Positions 1-5,078 of a stretch of 5,078 nt of DNA are shown here, one piece after another. Below the pieces are notes generated by a model. That model was given only the letters and a program-made list of their open reading frames with translations, was not told the DNA's origin and did not search any database. Positions within the stretch are counted from its first letter, which is position 1, and every line of letters starts with the position of its first letter. The DNA is from Candidatus Methanogaster sp. UBA203 (GTDB lineage Archaea; Halobacteriota; Methanosarcinia; Methanosarcinales; Methanogasteraceae). The stretch covers positions 1 through 5,078 of the forward strand of contig DASC01000074.1 of NCBI GenBank assembly GCA_002503595.1, given 5' to 3'. Position numbers and translations under genes: made by a program.

Positions 1-547
1 TTGTAATAACTAAAAGATTGAATAGCAGTATCGAAAGCGGGAAGCGGTAATCTAAATGAATATTCCAGTACACTTTTATATAATTATAAACCGAATAAGT
101 AAGATAGCCGATAAATCCAGAAACAATGCAAGAAAATCCAATAGATGATGGGATGTTTGTCCAATAAGCAACCGATGCAAAGCGAAGTAGAGGCAGGGCT
201 GTAAAAAATAGAATCATGTTAGTGTAAAATCTTTTTCTATCGATCTCGAATGTAAGGATTAGGTAAATAAGTATGCAATAGATGATTAAATTATTTAAAA
301 GATGCCAAAACGAAACATGAGCATAGTTAGAAAGATAGATGCTGGTTACTGTGGGATTGGATAGTTGTAAAACGAAAATATACTCTAATTGAGGAAATAA
401 CCAAAGTAGAATATAAACAGATATCAAGATTAAAGGTATTATAAGGAAGAAGAATGCAAAATCTATTCTATATTTATCGTTCGTTAGCTCTCTGTTCGGG
501 CTGTTGTCCATTACATTTGGAGCGAGTGTATCGTTCATGGTTTCCAT
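1..547 (-). CDS. Rhomboid-family intramembrane serine protease-like protein, N-terminal part (runs off left edge)
   Basis: Reading the minus strand from ATG at 547 gives 182 uninterrupted codons to the window edge; the C-terminus is outside. A hydrophilic N-terminus of about 28 residues precedes hydrophobic segments near residues 29-51, 80-100, 109-129, 135-154 and 168 onward. Residues 77-86 read HVSFWHLLNN, the rhomboid H-x4-H-x3-N pattern (H77, H82, N86; in E. coli GlpG H145, H150, N154). Residues 137-148 read GFSCIVSGFIGY, aligning S139 with the rhomboid nucleophile (GlpG GLSG) and followed by the usual GY. The glycine after the serine is Cys140 here. The partner histidine of the sixth segment would lie beyond the edge, so catalytic competence cannot be judged. 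The start at 547 is preferred over the in-frame ATG at 538 because GGAGGG sits 5 bases upstream of it. The gene is much more AT-rich than its neighbour (15 G/C of 60 bases at 241-300). By family it would cleave transmembrane substrates within the cell membrane; an inactive rhomboid-like member is possible. Confidence 0.78.
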   Translation of the reverse strand, partial: METMNDTLAPNVMDNSPNRELTNDKYRIDFAFFFLIIPLILISVYILLWLFPQLEYIFVLQLSNPTVTSIYLSNYAHVSFWHLLNNLIIYCILIYLILTFEIDRKRFYTNMILFFTALPLLRFASVAYWTNIPSSIGFSCIVSGFIGYLTYSVYNYIKVYWNIHLDYRFPLSILLFNLLVIT

Positions 548-664
548 CAGTTCCCTCCAATTCCAGACAGATCATCGTCCGTTGGCACTCAAACTATTGT
601 GGCGTCTATGGTTTAACCCTTCCCCAAAAGCACAGTGAAAGTGACCCCCGTCCACCTCCCGCGC
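548..664 (-). other. Intergenic gap between the macroglobulin and rhomboid-like genes
   Basis: These 117 bases separate the TAG stop of the macroglobulin gene from the next start in the same direction. Apart from the ribosome binding site I see little. No strong hairpin or long T run marks a terminator on the minus strand (the longest T run is four). A weak TATA-like stretch, GGTTAAACC at 610-618, could give the downstream gene its own promoter, but it lacks a clear BRE. Read-through from the macroglobulin gene is therefore plausible. Confidence 0.4.
553..558 (-). promoter_or_regulatory. Ribosome binding site of the rhomboid-like gene
   Basis: The minus strand reads GGAGGG, then AACTG, then ATG at 547. 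The 5-base spacing selects this start rather than the ATG three codons further on (538), which would lie 14 bases from the site. Confidence 0.7.
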
Positions 665-3600
665 CTACGCGCCCACCACAATCGCCCCACCCCTCGCGCC
701 CGCGCAGACCTCGGGATCATAGTACGAGTACGCCCGGCTGTCAGGAACGATCGCCTTTACCGGGAAGAGCGCCCGCATCTTTATCTCAAACGAGAGTTCG
801 ACCCCTCGTGGCAGGTCGAGCACGTAGACGACAACCTTCCTGCCCGCGATCTCGTAGCGCGTGATCGTGCCGTCCGCAACGAGCGCATCAAGACTCGCCG
901 TTACCGGCGTAAACCCTGTAGGCACTGCAACATCCACGATCATCATGCCGGTTGCCTCTGCCGCTCCGGTGTACGTAACCCGCGTCTTAACGGTGATCAC
1001 ATCATCGACAGCGACGTCGGTAGTATTGTATGTGACATTCAGTTGCAGGTCAGAAACCGGCGCAATCTCCGGAAGTATCACGTTAAACCGCTTTACCAGC
1101 TGGTAGCCGACCTCTCCGGTTCCGGTAAGCACAAGTTCCACATCTTTTGTGCCGTCAGGTACTCGGGCGGTCTGGAGCACATCGAAGTTCCCGGCATCGA
1201 TCCCGATCTCCTTGACAATGCTTCCGTCAGCTGACACCGTCACTGTGGCGTCGATATCCCTACCTTGGGTTGCTGCCGCGGTCATCAGCGCCTTAAGCGC
1301 CATAACCGTGTCCTGCGTCGAAGAGAATCCGCCAAGCGAGTTTCTCTGCGCCGAGATCCACTTGACAGCGTCGTTTGCAAGCGGATGCTTCGCATCGATA
1401 AGTGTAAGCGCCGCGTACGATGTGATCTCGACGTTCCTGCTCGAAGGCGGATGACCGTACTCGAACGGATAGGGGTCCCTGTCGGAATCCCCGACCAGAT
1501 CTGCGCCTTGTCCCCAGTAGACGCCGTTTCCATCCTCGTGCTTGAGTGTGATCAGTTTTTCAAGAGCGGTATCGGCATACTGGCTATCAAGTTTCGAAAG
1601 CGCGACAGATGCGATCGCAAGCGGGTATGGATCGGTCTGCGCCTCAAGGTTCGCTTCGAGGTACGCCTGCGCTTCCTCGAGGACTGCCGGATCCGCAGCC
1701 CCATAATCATCGAGTGCGATCGCAACGAAACCAGTGAGAGCGTATCTCCCCTCCATTCCGCCGATCATCTCCTGATGGCAGACGAAACCGACCGATTCCC
1801 ATGAACCGTCATTGCTCTGGTGCTCACAGATCCAGTCAGAAGCATCTGCGAGAACCGAGTCATCGATCGATGTCACGTCCCGTGCGCCTGCAAACGAGTC
1901 GAGGACGAACGATGTGAGCCAGAGACTGCCGCCCTCGCGTCCACCCTCGCCGAATGCTGAGAACGAGCCGTCGTTGTGCCTGAATGTGAGCTGGCGCTGG
2001 TAGCCGGTTATTATGAAGAGTTCTGCCTTTGCCTGAACTTCGGGGTTAGTCTGGTCGGTCGCCTTGAGGTAGCGCAGAACCTCGACGTCTGGCGCAAACA
2101 TGATCATGTTCTGCTCGCCGCAGCCAAACGGCATGTTAAGGAGGCCATCCACACCGTTTATCGTCTGCGCAACTATGCTTGGCGTGAAACTGACCAGAAC
2201 GACTCCTGAATCATCAACCAATCCCTGCGGAAGTGCGGCATCGAGCGTGATGCTGCCTGTACCTGCATCCAGGTTTCCGTTCTCAACGATCTCCTGTCTC
2301 GTCCCCTCTGCCTCGACGATGATCTCTTTTCTCACGGCATCAGCCGCCGCTTTCGTCTGTGCCGCAATCTCGATCGTGTGGGTGCCGATCTCGGTCGGCG
2401 TGATCGTGAAACTCACGTCTCCGACGCTGTTTGCGCTGACCGGCACGGTTACCACACGATCGCCAATGATCTCGAACCAGTCACCTGTTGAGAGCGTCAG
2501 TTTGACGTCCTGCTGCGCATCGAGATAGTTATAGACCTGCACCCGGACAGGGAATACCTCTCCGCGGGTCACAGAGTACGGCATGTCAGGATCGAGGAAG
2601 AACTCCTGAAATACTCTGAGGCGGTTCTCTGATATCCCAATACCCGCCCCTGATGACGAGACCGCGTGGAGCCGCCACGTCGTGATACTGTCAGGCGCAA
2701 TGAGATCGATCTGTGCGCGGCCATCGGCGTCTGTCAGGAGGTCTGGCATCCAGAGCCAGGTCTCAGGGAAGAACTGGCGCACACGCTCGACCGTTGCGAG
2801 TTCACCGTCTGCTGCCGATGTTGGTACTGGAGTCGCTATGGCTGCCGGCATGGGCATCTCTTCCGCTTCCACTTCCTCGACCATCATATCCATCGCAACC
2901 ACATTCCCACCCCCGACACCTTTCCACATACCCCGCGCCTCCGGAACCGGCGCCTCCGGAATCTCGAAGGATGATGATGCGAGCACCTGCATTCCGGCAT
3001 CGTCCAGAATATCGTACGTTCCCACCAATCTGTTTTCATAATAGCCCCGGTACTCCGGATGAATCTCGATCTGTGGCGCCATAAACCGCTTCTCCAGTTC
3101 ATCAAAGACCTGTTTGAGATTGAGCCTGCCTGCACTCAGCGCATATACAGATTCGTCAACGATCGCAACGCCGATCATCGATCCCACCTTTGCGTCAAAG
3201 TTCACGCGCACGGCATCCCCGGGAGCTACGGTATCGCTGCCAAACTCGCTCGTTAGATCGACGCTCGTCTCGAAACGGACCTTAAACGGCAGAACATCGG
3301 CAGAGACCTCGCTGTTCGGATTGATCATGTATGCCACAATCTTTGCGGACGGACTCATCTGCGGCGTGACCCGAACCGCAATTTCAGACCTCCCGCTCGT
3401 GCCTGAGTACACGGTTCTACCGTTTGCGAATATATCATAGAATACCGTGCCCGGATTGGTCGAGTGCACGGCAAAGGTTATCGTATCACCGACATTGGGC
3501 ACGCCATCGCTCGTCTGCGCGATATGGATGAAGCTTGCGCCCGGCGAGTACGCAGCATCGAGATTTACGCTCCGGTGCACGACAGCGCCGCTCGCATCAA

Positions 3601-4921
3601 GGCACTCCGCCCCGAGATAGGCGCCTGTGCAATTGTCAGGGATCGTGTACGATAGGGTTGCGATCCCGTTTTTGGTCGAGACGGTATCGTCTTTCCCGGT
3701 TTCGGTGTAACCGGGTTCATGAAACACTGCCGTGATCTCGACGTCCGTGTCGATCGCGTTTCCATCAGGATCTTCTGTTACGACCAGCACCTCAAAGAGA
3801 AGTCCCGGCTTTACGGTGCTCGATTCAGGGATCAATTGGAGAATCGTGTCCGATTCCACGATCTTTAAGAGTTCTGTCGTGGTCTCGGTGTGATTTCCGG
3901 TATCCGTGACCGAGATGTTTAACATGAGACTCCCCTGCCCGCCTGCGCCATAAGTCCCTGCGATCCACCCGACTGCTGGCAGTTCGAACCCGGCAGAGCC
4001 GTTCTCGAGAACTGCGCTGTACGTGGCATAAGTCTCCCACGTTCCGGTGTACCTGACCGCCTCGATCTCGACAGAACCATCGACTGACTTTCCGAAGAAG
4101 TAGTTTGCAGAAACTGTGCCTTCGATCGGATCAGAGACAAGGAACCAGTTCTTCCCGATCTCGGTCTCGATCTCAAACTTCGGGAGCACGTAGCGCTCGA
4201 CCTCGATATCCACCACAGACTTTGATTCGCCTGCCTCTGCCTTGATCTTCCACGTACCGAGATTCGGCTCGGTCGATAGCGGCAGATCGAACGCGGCTAC
4301 GCCGAAACCGTTCGTCTCGAGCGTCTCCCGAAAGACCTTGATCCCGTTAGCGTCCGCGATCTCCAGTTCGACAGAATCTTCAATCGGCTTTAGATTGTTG
4401 CTTAAAAGGAGGATTCTTCCATGTACCGTCTGTCCTGGCTTGTAGATCGGCTTATCAGTCTCGATAAAGATCGGATTGCTCTTTGAGATGTGTACCGTTG
4501 CAATGTATTCCTGGTCAGTCCCGACAGGCTCTGCAATCAGGGAGTACGTACCCTCTTCGACCTCTGGAGTCTCGAATCTTGCGACCGAGTGCCCGGACTT
4601 GCCTGTCGATGCGCGGACGAGAGGAGTTCTCGCATTCTCGCTGTCTGAAAGCGTGTACGTAACGCACCGCTCTACCGGCTCGTGCGCATCCCCAAACGCA
4701 GACATGCTAATTGAGCTCTCGCTCCCGACAAAGAGCGTCTTTGGCGCAAGGATCAGGTAATCGGCATCCTTGCCAGTTACGCCTTCGCCACACGGTATGA
4801 TCTCTATTGGTGCGGACGAGTCTGGTTGCTTGTGGTCGGTCTCGATGCAGCCGGATGATGCGGCAAGCACTGCGATGCAGAGCAGGATATGGAAGATGTG
4901 GAAGAGTGTGGTTCGTTTCAT
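665..4921 (-). CDS. Alpha-2-macroglobulin / complement C3-type thioester protein, predicted lipoprotein
   Basis: Intact 1418-residue protein, close to the usual size of animal A2M. Residues 1-25 form a signal peptide ending in ASSGC, a plausible lipobox with C25 as lipid anchor, so it should sit outside the cell membrane. Approximate domains by comparison with A2M/C3: MG1 40-148; MG2 149-241 (TDKPIYKPGQTV, 155-166); MG3 243-355 (RYVLPKFE, 243-250); MG4 356-460; MG5 461-550; MG6 from 551 (VAPGDAV, then VAIVDESV); a bait-like linker about 611-712; FFPETWLW at 717-724; MG7 about 790-875; CUB halves flanking the thioester domain (921-1215); receptor-binding-like domain about 1290-1405, ending in SYYDPE. 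Thioester residues are C934 and Q937 in GCGEQ. H1049 in HQEMIGG matches the C3 catalytic histidine. By family, cleavage of the linker triggers collapse and exposes the thioester, trapping or tagging the attacker. Five N-x-S/T sequons (N307, N335, N343, N430, N1295) plus N1299 could be glycosylated. No PBP1C-type partner, as in many bacterial systems, is visible. The start is supported by GAGGTGA 6 bases upstream. Confidence 0.96.
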   Translation of the reverse strand: MKRTTLFHIFHILLCIAVLAASSGCIETDHKQPDSSAPIEIIPCGEGVTGKDADYLILAPKTLFVGSESSISMSAFGDAHEPVERCVTYTLSDSENARTPLVRASTGKSGHSVARFETPEVEEGTYSLIAEPVGTDQEYIATVHISKSNPIFIETDKPIYKPGQTVHGRILLLSNNLKPIEDSVELEIADANGIKVFRETLETNGFGVAAFDLPLSTEPNLGTWKIKAEAGESKSVVDIEVERYVLPKFEIETEIGKNWFLVSDPIEGTVSANYFFGKSVDGSVEIEAVRYTGTWETYATYSAVLENGSAGFELPAVGWIAGTYGAGGQGSLMLNISVTDTGNHTETTTELLKIVESDTILQLIPESSTVKPGLLFEVLVVTEDPDGNAIDTDVEITAVFHEPGYTETGKDDTVSTKNGIATLSYTIPDNCTGAYLGAECLDASGAVVHRSVNLDAAYSPGASFIHIAQTSDGVPNVGDTITFAVHSTNPGTVFYDIFANGRTVYSGTSGRSEIAVRVTPQMSPSAKIVAYMINPNSEVSADVLPFKVRFETSVDLTSEFGSDTVAPGDAVRVNFDAKVGSMIGVAIVDESVYALSAGRLNLKQVFDELEKRFMAPQIEIHPEYRGYYENRLVGTYDILDDAGMQVLASSSFEIPEAPVPEARGMWKGVGGGNVVAMDMMVEEVEAEEMPMPAAIATPVPTSAADGELATVERVRQFFPETWLWMPDLLTDADGRAQIDLIAPDSITTWRLHAVSSSGAGIGISENRLRVFQEFFLDPDMPYSVTRGEVFPVRVQVYNYLDAQQDVKLTLSTGDWFEIIGDRVVTVPVSANSVGDVSFTITPTEIGTHTIEIAAQTKAAADAVRKEIIVEAEGTRQEIVENGNLDAGTGSITLDAALPQGLVDDSGVVLVSFTPSIVAQTINGVDGLLNMPFGCGEQNMIMFAPDVEVLRYLKATDQTNPEVQAKAELFIITGYQRQLTFRHNDGSFSAFGEGGREGGSLWLTSFVLDSFAGARDVTSIDDSVLADASDWICEHQSNDGSWESVGFVCHQEMIGGMEGRYALTGFVAIALDDYGAADPAVLEEAQAYLEANLEAQTDPYPLAIASVALSKLDSQYADTALEKLITLKHEDGNGVYWGQGADLVGDSDRDPYPFEYGHPPSSRNVEITSYAALTLIDAKHPLANDAVKWISAQRNSLGGFSSTQDTVMALKALMTAAATQGRDIDATVTVSADGSIVKEIGIDAGNFDVLQTARVPDGTKDVELVLTGTGEVGYQLVKRFNVILPEIAPVSDLQLNVTYNTTDVAVDDVITVKTRVTYTGAAEATGMMIVDVAVPTGFTPVTASLDALVADGTITRYEIAGRKVVVYVLDLPRGVELSFEIKMRALFPVKAIVPDSRAYSYYDPEVCAGARGGAIVVGA
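1277..2161 (-). other. Thioester domain (TED) segment of the macroglobulin gene
   Basis: This covers residues 921-1215. The thioester Cys934 codon is at 2120-2122 and Gln937 at 2111-2113, within MPFGCGEQNM. TGYQRQLTFRHNDGSFSAFG (973-992) and WLTSFVLDSFA (1001-1011) resemble the human A2M stretches TGYQRQLNYKHYDGSYSTFG and WLTAFVLKTFAQ. His1049 (codon 1775-1777) lies in CHQEMIGG. NVEITSYA (1163-1170) and GGFSSTQDT (1197-1205) match the alpha-toroid repeats at the end of C3/A2M thioester domains. All active-site residues needed to form and use an internal thioester are present. Confidence 0.92.
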
Positions 4922-4927
4922 AGTCAG

Positions 4928-4934
4928 TCACCTC
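4928..4934 (-). promoter_or_regulatory. Ribosome binding site of the macroglobulin gene
   Basis: GAGGTGA on the minus strand lies 6 bases upstream of the ATG at 4921. This is strong complementarity to the 16S 3' end and fixes the start that gives a complete signal peptide. Confidence 0.8.
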
Positions 4935-4975
4935 AGGAATTGGACGTTAATTGGATATTATTGCAGGATAACCGG

Positions 4976-4988
4976 ATATATACTTTGC
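4976..4988 (-). promoter_or_regulatory. Archaeal-type BRE and TATA box for the macroglobulin gene
   Basis: The minus strand reads GCAAAG immediately followed by TATATAT. The first fits five of six positions of the BRE consensus RNWAAW; the second is a good TATA box centred near 4979. Transcription would start about 25 bases on, near 4953, giving a leader of roughly 32 bases that contains the GAGGTGA site. If the host were bacterial this AT-rich tract would need another reading. Confidence 0.55.
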
Positions 4989-5020
4989 TTAAACTTCGAA
5001 ATGAGTCGTAGTTATCGGAT

Positions 5021-5078
5021 ATGGGACGAAACCCTGACCGAGAACAAGTTCAAAAGGGCACAATCGAAAATTCCAGTG
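5021..5078 (+). CDS. Possible start of a divergent gene, cut by the right edge
   Basis: From ATG at 5021 the + strand is open for 19 codons to the edge, beginning MGRNPDREQV. An in-frame TAG at 5009-5011 means this is the only ATG available. There is no Shine-Dalgarno site, but a TTAAA tract at 4989-4994 lies about 29 bases upstream, which would suit a leaderless archaeal transcript. No family is recognisable from so short a piece, and the frame could be open by chance. Confidence 0.2.
   Translation, partial: MGRNPDREQVQKGTIENSS

Noticed and set aside
610..618. Near-palindrome GGTTTAACC as an operator or promoter
   Set aside because: Only four bases per arm with one central base, no BRE beside it, and no second copy. 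It is mentioned only as a weak promoter possibility in the gap.
572..667. Read-through of the TAG stop (pyrrolysine-type decoding) extending the macroglobulin
   Set aside because: The frame stays open for 30 codons after TAG, but the protein already ends after the receptor-binding-like domain as in family members. The extension shows no domain, and nothing here indicates a pyrrolysine-using host.
454..1234. Two long + strand open frames (454-864 and 635-1234)
   Set aside because: They are rich in Arg and Pro with no recognisable family and overlap the strongly supported minus-strand genes. They are mirror frames of the GC-rich macroglobulin 3' end, and the first also crosses the rhomboid start.
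2100..3440. Other overlapping open frames inside the macroglobulin gene, both strands
   Set aside because: Each lies wholly within the macroglobulin coding sequence, has no ribosome binding site or family motif, and its length fits the high G+C of the true frame.
840..4200. Recurrent GATCTCGA-like words across the macroglobulin gene
   Set aside because: They fall on Glu-Ile and similar beta-strand codon pairs (GAG ATC on the coding strand), so they reflect codon preference and not a separate repeat or methylation array.
1..5078. tRNA, rRNA, CRISPR array or insertion sequence
   Set aside because: No tRNA-like cloverleaf, rRNA signature, regularly spaced repeats, transposase motifs or terminal inverted repeats were seen on either strand; nearly all of the window is coding.

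Overview
The window carries two genes on the minus strand and reads like part of an archaeal chromosome, most plausibly a euryarchaeon of the methanogen/ANME type. The domain-level assignment is tentative. It rests on a BRE plus TATA-like promoter followed by a short leader with a strong Shine-Dalgarno site; no rRNA or other marker gene fixes the lineage.

Layout, left to right on the + strand. Positions 1-547 (minus) hold the N-terminal 182 codons of a multi-pass membrane protein that runs off the left edge. It has the rhomboid signature: H-x4-H-x3-N in the second membrane segment and a GFS serine motif in the fourth. Positions 548-664 are a 117-base gap with the rhomboid ribosome binding site and no convincing terminator. 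Positions 665-4921 (minus) are one intact 1418-residue gene for a secreted, probably lipid-anchored, thioester-containing alpha-2-macroglobulin / complement C3-type protein. Positions 4922-5078 hold its ribosome binding site, a good archaeal-type promoter, a few short GGATAT repeats and, at the far right, an open + strand frame of 19 codons that may or may not be a divergent gene.

The macroglobulin is the main interest. It has the animal-type domain order (MG domains, bait-like linker, MG7, CUB, thioester domain, receptor-binding-like domain) and an intact GCGEQ thioester. It also has, 115 residues after the thioester cysteine, an HQEMIGG motif that matches the catalytic histidine site of complement C3 rather than the Asn found in human A2M. 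Such a protein could trap proteases at the cell surface and also fix itself covalently to hydroxyl groups such as sugars. The rhomboid-family gene follows in the same direction and could be co-transcribed. A functional link between a surface protease trap and an intramembrane protease is inference only.
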